Source of the DNA: an uncultured Ruminococcus sp.
Lineage (GTDB): Bacteria > Bacillota > Clostridia > Oscillospirales > Acutalibacteraceae
Assembly (NCBI GenBank): GCA_902765625.1
Contig: CACXAO010000010.1
Span: 22,400 to 86,399 of the forward strand
Direction of reading: 5' to 3'
DNA length: 64,000 nucleotides
This document shows positions 1 to 10,204 of this stretch, in pieces (positions within the stretch are counted from its first letter, which is position 1; every line of letters starts with the position of its first letter). A model generated the notes under the pieces. That model was not told where the DNA came from, did not search any database, and was given only the letters and a program-made list of their open reading frames with translations. A program made the position numbers and the translations under genes.

Positions 1-2268
1 GTCAGAGAGGAAGTGCATTTCTATCTTTATAATTCCGTCGCCCTGACATGCCTCGCACCTGCCGCCCTTGACGTTGAACGAGAAACGGCTCTGGTCGAAA
101 CCGCGCATCTTTGCGTCCTGAGTTGTGGCAAACAGCGCGCGGATGTCGGTGAACAGCCCGGTATAAGTCGCGGCGTTCGAACGCGGCGTTCTGCCGATCG
201 GGCTTTGGTCGATCTCAATCACCTTGTCGAGGTTCTCGATGCCGCGCAGCTCCTTGTGCTTTCCCGAAATCGTCTTGGCGCGGTTCAGCTCGCGTGCGAG
301 GGTCTTGTAGAGAATCTCGTTGATGAGCGAGCTTTTGCCCGAGCCTGAAACGCCCGTTACGCAGACAAGCTTGCCGAGCGGAATCTTAACATTGATATTC
401 TTCAGGTTATTCTCGGCGGCTCCGCGAATCTCGAGGAACTTGCCGTTGCCCTTTCGCCTTTCAGCAGGAACGGGAACCGCGCGTCTGCCGCTCAGATACT
501 GACCGGTTATTGAAGCCTCGCACGCCTTGATTTCGTCCACGTTGCCGGTGCAGACGATCTGACCGCCGTGGATTCCGGCGCCGGGTCCCACGTCAACAAT
601 GCAGTCGGCGGCGTACATTGTATCCTCGTCGTGCTCGACCACGATCACCGTATTGCCGAGGTCGCGCAGCCGCTTGAGAGTGCCGAGAAGCTTCTCGTTG
701 TCGCGCTGATGAAGTCCGATGCTAGGCTCGTCGAGGATATAGAGAACACCCATCAGCGAGCTGCCGATTTGCGTGGCAAGGCGGATCCTCTGGCTTTCGC
801 CGCCGCTCAGGGTGCCCGCGCTGCGCGAAAGGGTCAGGTAGCCCAGACCCACGCTCTTGAGGAAGTTGAGGCGTTCGGTGATCTCCTTTATGATTTCCTC
901 GCCGATTATCTTCTCCTTCTCGCTCAGCTCGAGCGACTGAATGAAGTCGATCGCGTCGACAACGCTCTTTTTGCAGAAGTCGGCAATATTGATTCCGCCC
1001 ACGGTGACGGCTAAGCTCTCCTTGCTCAGGCGGTCGCCCTTGCAGTCGTCGCAGGGGATTTCAGCCATATAGCTGCGGATCTCGTCCTTTATCCAGTTGG
1101 ACGAGGTCTCGCGGTAGCGGCGGTCGAGGTTAGTTATCACGCCCTCAAACGGGTGCTCGTAGGTGCCGCTGCCGTAGACGTTCCGGCGGTGCATGGTGAG
1201 CTTTTCGTCGCCCGTGCCGTAGAGTATCTTCTGAACAACGTCGTCGGGCAAATCGCGGATAGGCGTGCTCAGCGAGAACTTGTAGCGCCTGGCGAGCGCG
1301 TCGAAGTACATAGCCGCTATGGTGCTGCCCTCCATCGCCCAGCCGCCGCCTTTTACGCCGCCGTCCTTTATGCTTTTATTCCTGTCGGGAATTATTTTAT
1401 TCTCGTCGATCTTGAGGAAAACGCCCAGACCCGTGCACTTCGGGCAGGCTCCGAACGGATTGTTGAACGAGAACATACGCGGCGTAAGCTCGTCGATGCT
1501 GACCCCGTGGTCGGGACAGGCGTACTTCTGCGAAAATACTACGTCCTCGTCGCCGAAATTGACCATGACGATGCCGCCGCTGTGCTTTGAGGCGGTCTCG
1601 ATGCTGTCGGAAAGCCGCGAGGTTATCTCGGGCTTGATCACCAATCTGTCGACGATGATTTCTATATTATGCTTTTTATTTTTCTCTAAAGGAATTTTCT
1701 CTTGGAGATCGTAGACTATTCCATCGGCGCGTACGCGTACAAAGCCTGCCTTTCGCGCGCTGTCGAGCACCTTGGCGTGCTCGCCCTTTCTGCCGCGGAC
1801 AACGGGCGACATTACCTGAATCTTCGTTCCAACGGGATAGGTCATTATTTTGTCGACGATCTGGTCTACCGTCTGCTGGCGTATCTCGCGGCCGCAGACC
1901 GTGCAGTGAGGCACGCCGATCCTCGCGTAAAGCAGTCGCAGGTAGTCGTAGATCTCGGTTACGGTGCCGACGGTCGAACGCGGATTCTTGGATGTGGTCT
2001 TTTGGTCGATCGAAATCGCCGGGGATAGTCCCTCTATGCTCTCGACGTTCGGCTTGTCCATCTGACCGAGAAACATTCGCGCATACGACGACAAGCTCTC
2101 GACATAGCGGCGCTGACCCTCGGCGTAGATCGTATCGAAGGCGAGCGAGCTTTTGCCCGAGCCGGACAGACCCGTGATGACCACGAGCTTCTCTCGCGGG
2201 ATTTCGACGTCTATATTTTTAAGGTTGTGTTCCTTTGCGCCTTTTACAATAATTCTTTCAAGTGACAT
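1..2268 (-). CDS. uvrA: UvrA, excinuclease ABC subunit A (partial, C-terminus off the window)
   Basis: This is the damage-recognition ATPase of nucleotide excision repair, which loads UvrB on damaged DNA in the cytoplasm. The first 756 codons are visible and the rest lies beyond the left edge. The protein opens [16 protein letters not shown]. The first Walker A (GLSGSGKSS) is near residue 33 and the ABC signature LSGGE is in the middle. The second Walker A (GVSGSGKSS) is near residue 639, and the C-terminal zinc site starts as CEAC at about 738. The first zinc module reads C-P-D-H then C-P-K-C, so a His probably replaces one Cys ligand. The gene has its own promoter and is separated from ftsH by a terminator. 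Family assignment is certain. Confidence 0.97.
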   Translation of the reverse strand, partial: MSLERIIVKGAKEHNLKNIDVEIPREKLVVITGLSGSGKSSLAFDTIYAEGQRRYVESLSSYARMFLGQMDKPNVESIEGLSPAISIDQKTTSKNPRSTVGTVTEIYDYLRLLYARIGVPHCTVCGREIRQQTVDQIVDKIMTYPVGTKIQVMSPVVRGRKGEHAKVLDSARKAGFVRVRADGIVYDLQEKIPLEKNKKHNIEIIVDRLVIKPEITSRLSDSIETASKHSGGIVMVNFGDEDVVFSQKYACPDHGVSIDELTPRMFSFNNPFGACPKCTGLGVFLKIDENKIIPDRNKSIKDGGVKGGGWAMEGSTIAAMYFDALARRYKFSLSTPIRDLPDDVVQKILYGTGDEKLTMHRRNVYGSGTYEHPFEGVITNLDRRYRETSSNWIKDEIRSYMAEIPCDDCKGDRLSKESLAVTVGGINIADFCKKSVVDAIDFIQSLELSEKEKIIGEEIIKEITERLNFLKSVGLGYLTLSRSAGTLSGGESQRIRLATQIGSSLMGVLYILDEPSIGLHQRDNEKLLGTLKRLRDLGNTVIVVEHDEDTMYAADCIVDVGPGAGIHGGQIVCTGNVDEIKACEASITGQYLSGRRAVPVPAERRKGNGKFLEIRGAAENNLKNINVKIPLGKLVCVTGVSGSGKSSLINEILYKTLARELNRAKTISGKHKELRGIENLDKVIEIDQSPIGRTPRSNAATYTGLFTDIRALFATTQDAKMRGFDQSRFSFNVKGGRCEACQGDGIIKIEMHFLSD

Positions 2269-2300
2269 AGCTCTGATTCCTGTCGTATATTATTTATATT

Positions 2301-2329
2301 AGTATACCACATTTATTTTAAAATATCAA
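2301..2329 (-). promoter_or_regulatory. sigma-A-type promoter of uvrA
   Basis: On the minus strand TTGATA and TATACT are separated by exactly 17 nt, with TGTGG directly before the -10 (extended -10). It lies about 30 nt upstream of the uvrA ATG. No LexA-type box was recognised here by eye. Confidence 0.7.
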
Positions 2330-2363
2330 GCGTTTTTCGTAAGTTTGTTCGAAATCTTGGCAA

Positions 2364-2397
2364 CAAAAAGCGGCGGAAGCTTATTACTCCCACCGCT
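2364..2397 (-). terminator. intrinsic terminator after ftsH
   Basis: The arms at 2387-2397 and 2369-2379 form an 11-bp GC-rich stem with two G-T wobbles and a 7-nt loop. In the minus direction they are followed by five to six T residues. It lies just past the ftsH stop and closes the rnjA-to-ftsH transcription unit before the uvrA promoter. Confidence 0.8.
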
Positions 2398-2402
2398 CGT
2401 TA

Positions 2403-4427
2403 TTATTCTTCTGCGGAATTATTATCCTTATTTTCGGTCGTGCCGTCAACAGTGTTCGCTGTTGCTTCGGCAAACCCGGAAACAGACTCTTCTTCCTCGG
2501 GCTCCTCGGCAGGCTCCACGTAAGTGCCGTTCATAACAGCCTCAAAGTCCGCGCCGCTCATCTTTTCGTGCTTGATCAGATACGCGGCGATCTCGTGCAG
2601 CTTGTCGATGTTCTCGCTGAGCAGCTTCTCTGCCTTTGCGTAGGCGTCGTTGACTATCTCAAGCACAAGCTCGTCGATCTTGGCGGCGGTAGCCTCGCTG
2701 TAGTCCTGAGTGCGCGCCATATCCCTGCCGAGGAATACGCTGCCGCTCTCGGAGCCGTAGTTTACGCAGCCAAGCTCCTTGGTCATGCCGTACTTGGTGA
2801 CCATCGCGCGCGCGGTCTTTGTCGCACGCTCGATGTCGTTGGACGCGCCTGTTGAGATGTCGTCGAGGATCAGCGCCTCAGCAACGCGTCCGCCGAGGGA
2901 TACCACGATATCCTCGAGCATTTCACTGCGCGAATTGTACGACTTGTCCTCGGTGGGCAGAGGCATTGTGTAGCCGCCTGCCATGCCGCGGGGTATGATC
3001 GAGATCTCGTGAACGGGATCCTGAGTTTCGAGCACGTCGAAGAGGATCGCGTGACCTGCCTCGTGATAAGCGGTCAGCTTCTTCTCCTTGTCGCTCATTA
3101 CCTTGCTCTTTTTCTCCGCGCCGACTACGACCTTGATCGTCGCTTCCTCGATCTCCTTCATGGTGATCGCCTTTTTATCGGCACGCGCCGCGAGGAGAGC
3201 TGCCTCGTTGAGCAGGTTTTCGAGGTCGGCTCCGGTGAAGCCCGCGGTGGTCTTGGCGATGGTGCGGAGCTTTACGTCGGGAGCAAGCGGCTTTTTGCGC
3301 GCGTGAACCTTGAGGATGGCCTCACGGCCGTTAACGTCGGGATAGCTTACGACAACCTGACGGTCGAAACGTCCGGGTCTGAGGAGAGCCGGGTCGAGAA
3401 CGTCGGGACGGTTGGTCGCGGCGATCAGGATTACGCCCTCGTTAACGCCGAAGCCGTCCATCTCTACAAGCAGCTGGTTGAGGGTCTGCTCGCGCTCGTC
3501 GTTGCCGCCGCCGAGACCTGCGCCTCTCTGTCTGCCGACAGCGTCGATCTCGTCGATAAAGATGATACACGGAGCGTTCTTCTTCGCCTGGTCAAAGAGG
3601 TCGCGGACGCGCGACGCACCTACGCCGACGAACATCTCTACGAAGTCCGAACCCGAAATTGAGAAGAACGGAACGCCTGCCTCGCCTGCAACTGCGCGCG
3701 CAAGGAGGGTTTTACCGGTTCCGGGAGGTCCCACGAGCAGCACGCCCTTTGGAATGCGCGCGCCAAGCTTGTTGAACTTATCGGGATTTTTAAGGAACTC
3801 GACTACCTCGGCAAGCTCTTCCTTCTCCTCGTCGGCTCCTGCAACGTCGTCGAAGGTTGTCTTGCGCTTTTCGTCGTTTGTATTTTTGATTTTAGCCTTG
3901 CCGAAGTTCATCTCTCTGCCGATGCCTCCGCTGCCCATGCGCTTCATCAGGAATATCCATGCGCCGATGAAGATGGCAACCATGATGATCGTCGGGATGA
4001 GCTCGAGCAGGAACGAATTGTCGCTCGCACGGATGTAGTTGTACTTTACAGGCTCGTCGGGCGTTGACTTCTCGTTGATCTGGTCGATAAACAGGCGGAT
4101 ATCGGCGAGCTGTCCCTTGACGACGACCTTGGACTTGGTTTCGGTCTGCTCTCCTACCCCCGCGAGAGCTGTGAGCGGATTGCTGGCGGCGCTCTCCTCG
4201 GTTTTGGGATACGCCTTCTCGCCCTCCTTGAGGGTGATTTCAATCGCGCCTGTGCCGTAGTTGATCGTGTAGCTGTCAACCTTGTCGTCGATGAAGTACT
4301 GCACAAGCTCGGAGGTCTTGGGAGAGTCCGACTGGCGCGTACTGAGGAAAATCGCGGCGACAATAATCAGCACAATCGGGATTGCGAGATAGAGCAGCAG
4401 GTTGCGCGTCCTCTTTTTATTGTCCAA
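2403..4427 (-). CDS. ftsH: FtsH, ATP-dependent zinc metalloprotease
   Basis: This is a membrane-anchored AAA+ protease that degrades misfolded and regulatory proteins. The 674 residues show a first membrane segment at about 8-28, an extracytoplasmic domain, and a second membrane segment at about 143-162. Walker A GPPGTGKT is at 233-240, Walker B ends in IIFIDEID near 288-295, and the zinc site HEAGH is at 455-459. The tail is acidic. The start codon is TTG, with an AAGGAG-type ribosome site about 11 nt upstream. It follows hpt by 86 nt, the same tilS-hpt-ftsH order as in Bacillus, and is the last gene before a terminator. Confidence 0.97.
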   Translation of the reverse strand: MDNKKRTRNLLLYLAIPIVLIIVAAIFLSTRQSDSPKTSELVQYFIDDKVDSYTINYGTGAIEITLKEGEKAYPKTEESAASNPLTALAGVGEQTETKSKVVVKGQLADIRLFIDQINEKSTPDEPVKYNYIRASDNSFLLELIPTIIMVAIFIGAWIFLMKRMGSGGIGREMNFGKAKIKNTNDEKRKTTFDDVAGADEEKEELAEVVEFLKNPDKFNKLGARIPKGVLLVGPPGTGKTLLARAVAGEAGVPFFSISGSDFVEMFVGVGASRVRDLFDQAKKNAPCIIFIDEIDAVGRQRGAGLGGGNDEREQTLNQLLVEMDGFGVNEGVILIAATNRPDVLDPALLRPGRFDRQVVVSYPDVNGREAILKVHARKKPLAPDVKLRTIAKTTAGFTGADLENLLNEAALLAARADKKAITMKEIEEATIKVVVGAEKKSKVMSDKEKKLTAYHEAGHAILFDVLETQDPVHEISIIPRGMAGGYTMPLPTEDKSYNSRSEMLEDIVVSLGGRVAEALILDDISTGASNDIERATKTARAMVTKYGMTKELGCVNYGSESGSVFLGRDMARTQDYSEATAAKIDELVLEIVNDAYAKAEKLLSENIDKLHEIAAYLIKHEKMSGADFEAVMNGTYVEPAEEPEEEESVSGFAEATANTVDGTTENKDNNSAEE

Positions 4428-4513
4428 ATTATTTCACACTCCTTGGATAATTGGTGGTCAGCGTAACACGGTCAGGCGTCTTTTTAAAAGGAAACTGACC
4501 GATAATCACTGTT

Positions 4514-5056
4514 TTATTCATAAACGGAACGCTTGAGAATTCCGATATAAGGCAGGTTGCGGTATTTCTCGTCATAGTCGAGACCGTAGCCGACAATGAA
4601 TTCGTCGGGGATTTCGGCTCCGCAGTAGTCGGGCACAAGCGGAACCTTGCGGCGCGAGGGTTTGTCGCAGAGGGTGCAGACCTTTACGGAGTTCGCGCCC
4701 TTTGTCATAAGATAGTTCATAACGAAGTTGAGGGTGTTGCCCGAATCGATGATGTCCTCAACAATGAGAACGTCCTTGCCCTGAACAGGCAGAGTGAGGT
4801 CGCTGACGATTTTGACCCTGCCCGAGCTTTCGGTGCCGCTGCCGTAGCTGGAGGCGACCATGAAATCGATAGAAAAGTCAAGATTTATGCGCTTCATCAG
4901 GTCAGCCATGAACGCGACGCTGCCCTTGAGCAGTCCGATCATCATAAACTCTTTGTCATTATAATCTTTTTCGATCTGTTTTGCAAGAGACTTCACAATT
5001 TTTTCAAGTTTTTCCTGCGAAAGCAATACGGATTCAACGTCCTTGTGTAACATCAT
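4514..5056 (-). CDS. hpt: Hypoxanthine phosphoribosyltransferase
   Basis: This purine-salvage enzyme converts hypoxanthine or guanine plus PRPP to IMP or GMP. The 180-residue product has the usual length, with the PRPP-binding loop VLIVEDIIDSGNTL in the middle and a C-terminal VPDYCGAEIPDEFIVGYGLDY region typical of the family. The gene starts inside the end of tilS (overlap of about 20 nt), so the two are probably translationally coupled. Two adjacent ATGs (5056 and 5053) are possible; the ribosome site spacing suits the second better. Confidence 0.95.
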   Translation of the reverse strand: MMLHKDVESVLLSQEKLEKIVKSLAKQIEKDYNDKEFMMIGLLKGSVAFMADLMKRINLDFSIDFMVASSYGSGTESSGRVKIVSDLTLPVQGKDVLIVEDIIDSGNTLNFVMNYLMTKGANSVKVCTLCDKPSRRKVPLVPDYCGAEIPDEFIVGYGLDYDEKYRNLPYIGILKRSVYE

Positions 5057-6341
5057 AGCACCTCTCCTCGCTCAGTTCAATGGTTAGTTTTTGGCTTTTA
5101 ACGTATTTTTTACCCTGTTCCGAATAACCCAGAGCCTCGCACCAGAGCACCGCTGCGCCCTCGCACAGACATAGCACACTGCCGCGCAGCTGCGACGGAA
5201 CGTTGATCTCGCGGAGAGCCTTGCCCAAAGGCTTGGTTATATTTCTTTTTTGGAAAGAAAACACATCGCCCTCGCGGCGTGTGCGGAAAACCAGGGTTTT
5301 ATTTTCTTTTTCGGAATTATTTATTGAAGCGGTAACGCGCTTTCCTTTAAAATGAAAGCTCACGCTTCCGTTAAGCTCGATTTCAGGCTCGTCGGACAAA
5401 ACGCTCTCGGCGATGCAGAAAACATTGCGCCTGCAAACCGCCGTGAAGCTTCGGTTCAGCTCAACAGCGCCGCCGCTTTTGAGGATATCCGAGATCAGAA
5501 CGAGCTTTTTGTAATCGGTTTGAATATTATATTTCTTTAACAGAATATTAATCGCCGTGTTGAGCACAGCCGCATGGTTGCTCATCAGGCTGTCGGCACG
5601 GTAGCCGCAGTCCGATTCGGCGTTTTTGAGCGCGCTACGCGCCTGAATGTCGAGATAATCCGCGGTCTCGGCGGCTGAATTTGTGAAGCGCATAACGGCG
5701 GCTTCAAACGACGGATTCAGCTCTCGCAAAACGGGAATCACGCGGTGGCGGATTTTGTTCCGGGAATAATCGTCGCCGAGGTTGGTGCTGTCGGTGACGA
5801 AGTCAAGTCCGTTTTGCCTGCAATACTCCTCGATTTCGGCGCGTGTGACCCCGATAAGCGGACGGATTATCCTGCCGCGCTTAGGCGGTATGCCTGCCGC
5901 GCCGCGAAGCGAGCTGCCGCGCGTCAAATTGAAAATCAGCGTTTCGGCGTTGTCGTCGGCGTTGTGGGCGGTGGCGATTTTGGCGTTAAGCTCATCTGCG
6001 AGCGATTCGAGAAAGGCGTAGCGCTCCTCTCTGCCGCAAAGCTCCTCGCTTAGCTGCCGCTGACGTGCAAGCGCCGGAATATCGACGGTTTTAGAGTAAA
6101 ACGGGATATTATATTTCCCACAGAGAATTTTGCAGAAGCTTTCGTCGCGGTCGGCTTCCTCGCCGCGAATGCCGTGGTTGAGGTGGGCGGCATAGACTGT
6201 GAGATTATATTTTTCTTTTACAGAATAAAGAAAATGCAGCAGCGCGGTGGAATCCGCGCCTCCCGAAAGCGCGGCGACAACTGCGCCGCCGTTTTCGAGC
6301 ATATTATATTTTTCGCAGGCTGCGAGCGCTTTAGGCGTCAT
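5034..6341 (-). CDS. tilS: TilS, tRNA(Ile)-lysidine synthetase
   Basis: TilS changes C34 of the CAU-anticodon tRNA-Ile to lysidine, so that the tRNA reads AUA. The N-terminal PP-loop motif SGGADST is at residues 26-32, followed by an adenylation core (HLNHGIRGEEADRDE) and a C-terminal tRNA-binding domain ending near QLRGSVLCLCEG. At 435 residues it has the normal length. It overlaps dnaB by 11 nt upstream and hpt downstream, which indicates tight operon packing. It is an essential gene in most bacteria. Confidence 0.95.
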   Translation of the reverse strand: MTPKALAACEKYNMLENGGAVVAALSGGADSTALLHFLYSVKEKYNLTVYAAHLNHGIRGEEADRDESFCKILCGKYNIPFYSKTVDIPALARQRQLSEELCGREERYAFLESLADELNAKIATAHNADDNAETLIFNLTRGSSLRGAAGIPPKRGRIIRPLIGVTRAEIEEYCRQNGLDFVTDSTNLGDDYSRNKIRHRVIPVLRELNPSFEAAVMRFTNSAAETADYLDIQARSALKNAESDCGYRADSLMSNHAAVLNTAINILLKKYNIQTDYKKLVLISDILKSGGAVELNRSFTAVCRRNVFCIAESVLSDEPEIELNGSVSFHFKGKRVTASINNSEKENKTLVFRTRREGDVFSFQKRNITKPLGKALREINVPSQLRGSVLCLCEGAAVLWCEALGYSEQGKKYVKSQKLTIELSEERCYDVTQGR

Positions 6342-7698
6342 ACTTCTTCTCCATGCCCGTGAAGCGCATAAACTCGCCCTGCCAGTGGAGCTTGACGGTG
6401 CTTGTTTCGCCGTGACGGTTCTTTGCCACGATGCACTCGCCCGAATTCATGTCCGCCTGCGGAGTCGGGTTGTCGCCGCCCTCGCGGTCGTAGTAGCCCT
6501 CGCGGAAGAGGAAAAGCACGATGTCGGCGTCCTGCTCGATTGAACCGGAGTCGCGGAGGTCGGAAAGCTGCGGACGGTGGTCGCCCGTGCGCTGCTCGGA
6601 CGCACGCGAAAGCTGCGAGAGCGTGATGATCGGCACGTTTAGCTCCTTAGCCATGATTTTGAGGTTTCGGGTGATCGCGGAGATCTCCTGAACGCGGTTG
6701 TCTATCCTTCTGCCGCTCGCCATGAGCTGGAGGTAGTCGATTACTACCAGATCGACCTGCTTGAGCCTTCTCAGCCGCGCCTTCATCTCGGTTATCGTGA
6801 TGGTCGAGGTGTCGTCGAGGTAGAGGTTCGCGTTTTTGAGAACGTCGCTTGCGGGAATCAGCCTTGCCCAGTCGCTGTTGTCGAGCTTGCCGGTGCGCAG
6901 CTTGGTGCCGCTGACGAGAGCCTCCGACGAGAGAAGTCGGCTGGCGAGCTGCTCCCGCGACATTTCGAGCGAGAAGAACGCGACGGTTTTCTTTGACTGG
7001 CACGCCACGTTGCGCGCGATATTGAGCGCAAAGCTCGTTTTGCCCATACCAGGTCGAGCCGCGAGAATGATAAGGTCGCTGCGGTTGAGCCCGGTTATCA
7101 TGCGGTCGAGGTCGCCGATGCCCGTCGGGATTGCCCTTGTGTTGCTGTCGCGGTCGGAGTTGAGGTCGTCGAGGCGGTCGAAGGTCTGCAAAATGACCGA
7201 ATTTATCCTCTCAAGACCCTTTGACGATTCGTCGCTGCGGATGTCGAACAATCTCTGCTCGGCGGCGTCGAGAATGAGCGATACGTCCTCGGCTCCCTCG
7301 GAGGCGTCGTCGATGATAGCTCGCGAGGCGGCGACAAGCTGCCTGAGCTTGTACTTCTCGGCGACGATGCGCGCGTACTGACCGGCGTTGCTGTAGGACG
7401 GGCAGGAGTCCGCGATATTGATGATATAGGTTTTGCCGCCGCTGCCCTCAAACTCTGGGTTGCCCTCGAGCCTGTCGATAAGGGTGACGGGGTCGATGGG
7501 GACGCCGCTGTTCATCATCAGCAGCATTTCCTTGTAAATCAACTTGTGAACGCCGATAAAGAAATAGTCGGGGTTTTTGATGAAGTCGAGCACCTCGTCG
7601 AGCATGGAGCTTTCGAGCAACACAGCGCCCAGAACGCTCTGCTCAGCCATTGTGCTGTACTGCACGCTGCCGAGGTCGGAAGTGTACTCCTCCGCCAT
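6331..7698 (-). CDS. dnaB: DnaB, replicative DNA helicase
   Basis: This is the hexameric 5'-3' helicase at the replication fork (called DnaC in Bacillus). An N-terminal primase-interacting domain is followed by a RecA-like core with Walker A ARPGMGKTS, the Walker B region VDLVVIDYLQLM, and the arginine-containing C-terminal segment RDSGSIEQDADIVLFLFR. An in-frame TTG at 7704 would overlap rplI. The ATG at 7698, with GAGG 7 nt upstream, is preferred and gives 455 residues beginning MAEEYTSD. It lies 2 nt after rplI, the conserved gdpP-rplI-dnaB order. Confidence 0.96.
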   Translation of the reverse strand: MAEEYTSDLGSVQYSTMAEQSVLGAVLLESSMLDEVLDFIKNPDYFFIGVHKLIYKEMLLMMNSGVPIDPVTLIDRLEGNPEFEGSGGKTYIINIADSCPSYSNAGQYARIVAEKYKLRQLVAASRAIIDDASEGAEDVSLILDAAEQRLFDIRSDESSKGLERINSVILQTFDRLDDLNSDRDSNTRAIPTGIGDLDRMITGLNRSDLIILAARPGMGKTSFALNIARNVACQSKKTVAFFSLEMSREQLASRLLSSEALVSGTKLRTGKLDNSDWARLIPASDVLKNANLYLDDTSTITITEMKARLRRLKQVDLVVIDYLQLMASGRRIDNRVQEISAITRNLKIMAKELNVPIITLSQLSRASEQRTGDHRPQLSDLRDSGSIEQDADIVLFLFREGYYDREGGDNPTPQADMNSGECIVAKNRHGETSTVKLHWQGEFMRFTGMEKKYDA

Positions 7699-7700
7699 GA

Positions 7701-8144
7701 TCAAGCCTCGGAGACCTGAACGTCGATCGAAGCGGAAATGCCGGTGTAGAGCTTTACCTCTGCCTTGTAGGTGCCGAACTCCTTGATGTCGCGCTCGAGA
7801 ACTACCTTGCGCTTGTCAACGGCGATGCCGTACTGCTTTTTGATTTCCTCGGCGATCTGCTTTGAGGTGACGCTGCCGAAGAGCTTGCCGTTGTTGCCGT
7901 TCGCCTTCATCCTGAACACCTTGCCCTCAAGCTTCTGCTTGTCCTGCTCAGCCTGAGCCTTTGCGGTGGCGATCTTGTAGTTCTTTGAGTTTTCGGCGTT
8001 TTTATACTCGTTCATAGCCTGAGCGTTGGCTTCCTTGGCGAGCTTCTTGGGGAGCAGGTAGTTTCTGCCGTAGCCCTCGGATACCTCGGCGAGCTCGCCC
8101 TTTTTGCCGAGCGCCTTGATGTCCTGCAAGAGAATTACTTTCAT
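7701..8144 (-). CDS. rplI: Ribosomal protein bL9
   Basis: This large-subunit protein binds 23S rRNA. The 147 residues begin MKVILLQDIKALGKKGELAEV, which leads into the N-terminal domain motif GYGRNYLLPKKLA. A long central helix and the C-terminal domain follow. It sits 5 nt after gdpP and 2 nt before dnaB. Confidence 0.97.
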   Translation of the reverse strand: MKVILLQDIKALGKKGELAEVSEGYGRNYLLPKKLAKEANAQAMNEYKNAENSKNYKIATAKAQAEQDKQKLEGKVFRMKANGNNGKLFGSVTSKQIAEEIKKQYGIAVDKRKVVLERDIKEFGTYKAEVKLYTGISASIDVQVSEA

Positions 8145-8149
8145 TTATA

Positions 8150-10135
8150 TCAGTCCTTTTTTTGAATTTTCAGCTTGTCGCTGTTTTCCTCCTCCTCGGC
8201 TTCGTCGAGGACGGCGTCGATCGCCTCAAGCAGCAGCCTGCGCGATTCTTCGATCGACGAATTGTATATCTGGGTAGCAGCCATGGTCTGGTGACCGCCG
8301 CCGCCCAGCTTCTCCATTATCAGCTGGACGTTGATTCTGCCGTAGCTGCGCGCGGAGATGTTGATTTTCTTGTGGTCGCCGAAGATCACGAAGGACGCGA
8401 CTATGCCCTTGAGGGTGAGCATCTCGTCAGCCGCCTGTGCGGAAGCGAGACGTATATCGTCGGTGATCTTGTCTGAGGTCGAGATCGCGCAGCCGCGGTG
8501 AACCTCGCTGCGGACTACGATGTCGACCTTCTCGCGGTAGGTATCGATGCTGCCCGAGAACAACTCCTTGACGGTGAGTGTGTTCGCGCCCTTGCGCCTC
8601 AGATACGCCGCCGCCTCAAAGGTGCGCACGCCGGTTTTGAGCACGAAGTTCTTTGTATCGAGCATGATGCCCGAGAGCAGCGCGTCAGCCTGAATATAGC
8701 CGAGCGGCTTGTCGTCGAGATAGCTGATTATCTCGCAGCACATCTCGCACGCGGACGAAGCCGACGGCTCGTGACAGAACACAAGCGCGTTGTTTATGTA
8801 ATTGACCGCCTTGCGGTGGTGGTCGATAACTACGATCTTCTTTGCCCTCTCGTAGAGCTCGCGGCTCTCAAGGGAGGTCGCGAGGTGAGTGTCGACGATG
8901 ATAAGCAGCGACTTTGGCGTGATTCCGCGAAGCGCTTCTTCGGGAGTGGTATAGATATCGCTCTCAAGGCGCTCGTCGGTGTACTCGATAAGCTGCTGCG
9001 CCATCGAGGTCTCGCGGTTTATTACGACCTTGCTGTACTTTTTGAAGGTCTTGTCCATAATGCACTGCATACCTATCGCAGCGCCCACGCAGTCGAGGTC
9101 AGAGAAGCGGTGACCCATGACGTAGACCTTGTCGGCGTCCGCAACGGCACGGCTGATGGCGTTTGCGATTACGCGCATGCGCACCTTGCTGACCTTTTCA
9201 GCCGCGGCGGCGGTTCCGCCGAAGAACTCGTAGGTGTTGTCGCGGATGATGGCGACCTGATCGCCGCCGCGTCCGAGAGCCATTTCGAGCGCCTTGCGGG
9301 CGTTGAGCTCGCTCTCACGGACGGTCTTGCTGCCGCGGCAAAGTCCTACCGAAATAGTCGCGATATGGCGCGCGGTGCCGATCGAGCGGATATCCCTGAG
9401 AATCGGGAAGCGCTGATTGACCATGTGGTCGATATCGGCGTCGCGGAAGATAATCATATAGCGGTTATTGGTGATCTTCTTGTACATCGCCTTGTACTCG
9501 TTCGCCCAGCGCTGCAGATTCGCCTCGACCGAAATCGCGACGGTGGAGTAGTACTCCTCTGAGCTTGAAACAAAGTCCTCGGCGTTGTCGAAGGTTATCA
9601 GCGCCACGCACGGGATCGAAGCGTGGTACTCGCGGACGGTGGACTTGTAGTAGGTGTTCTCAATGAAGTGGCAGACCGTGCTGCCGTCGGCATTGAGACA
9701 GTAGACGGTGAACTCTCTGCCGTCAACCGCAACGTCCACGCCCTCGCTGTCTATGATATCCACGATGTCGTAGCCTGATATATAATTGTTGATGTGGTTA
9801 CCCTCGGGGCTGCGTCCGCCGATCGCCTTGCGGAAACGGGCGTTGCACCATACGATGTCGCCCTCCATGCCAACAACGGCAACGGGGTACTTGTAGCGTT
9901 CGAGGTATTCGTGGTCGATGCCGTTTATCCTGTCGGCGGTAGACCTGACGATTCCGCGGATGTACGCGCTGAAACGCAGGCTCAGTGCGATTACGGCGGC
10001 AATGGCAAGCACCGTTATGCCCAGCTCGACGTAAAACACCGTCATGTCAAAATTCGCGGATATCGTCGTCATGAGCAGCATCACAATCGCAAAGATTATG
10101 AACCACGGAGTTAGCATCCAATGTTTTCTTTTCAT
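8150..10135 (-). CDS. gdpP: GdpP-type cyclic-di-AMP phosphodiesterase
   Basis: This membrane enzyme hydrolyses c-di-AMP and so affects osmotic balance, K+ transport and cell-wall homeostasis. The 661 residues contain two N-terminal membrane helices (about 8-55), a PAS-like domain (MEGDIVWCNARFRKAIG), a degenerate GGDEF domain without the signature, and DHH and DHHA1 domains. The metal-binding motifs are visible: GHRFSDLDCVG, VIDHHRK and GGGHQTMAA. It is followed directly by rplI and dnaB, the same order as yybT-rplI-dnaC in Bacillus. All catalytic motifs are intact, so an active enzyme is expected. Confidence 0.93.
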   Translation of the reverse strand: MKRKHWMLTPWFIIFAIVMLLMTTISANFDMTVFYVELGITVLAIAAVIALSLRFSAYIRGIVRSTADRINGIDHEYLERYKYPVAVVGMEGDIVWCNARFRKAIGGRSPEGNHINNYISGYDIVDIIDSEGVDVAVDGREFTVYCLNADGSTVCHFIENTYYKSTVREYHASIPCVALITFDNAEDFVSSSEEYYSTVAISVEANLQRWANEYKAMYKKITNNRYMIIFRDADIDHMVNQRFPILRDIRSIGTARHIATISVGLCRGSKTVRESELNARKALEMALGRGGDQVAIIRDNTYEFFGGTAAAAEKVSKVRMRVIANAISRAVADADKVYVMGHRFSDLDCVGAAIGMQCIMDKTFKKYSKVVINRETSMAQQLIEYTDERLESDIYTTPEEALRGITPKSLLIIVDTHLATSLESRELYERAKKIVVIDHHRKAVNYINNALVFCHEPSASSACEMCCEIISYLDDKPLGYIQADALLSGIMLDTKNFVLKTGVRTFEAAAYLRRKGANTLTVKELFSGSIDTYREKVDIVVRSEVHRGCAISTSDKITDDIRLASAQAADEMLTLKGIVASFVIFGDHKKINISARSYGRINVQLIMEKLGGGGHQTMAATQIYNSSIEESRRLLLEAIDAVLDEAEEEENSDKLKIQKKD

Positions 10136-10204
10136 AGCAGTCCTTATTAAAGTGGTTTGTCGGAAGTTGTCGGCGGTCAGCCGCGAATAAGCTTCAAACT
10201 ATTC

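Noticed and set aside
8498-9562. 354-codon plus-strand ORF
   Set aside because: Antisense shadow of gdpP, without ribosome site or family motifs.
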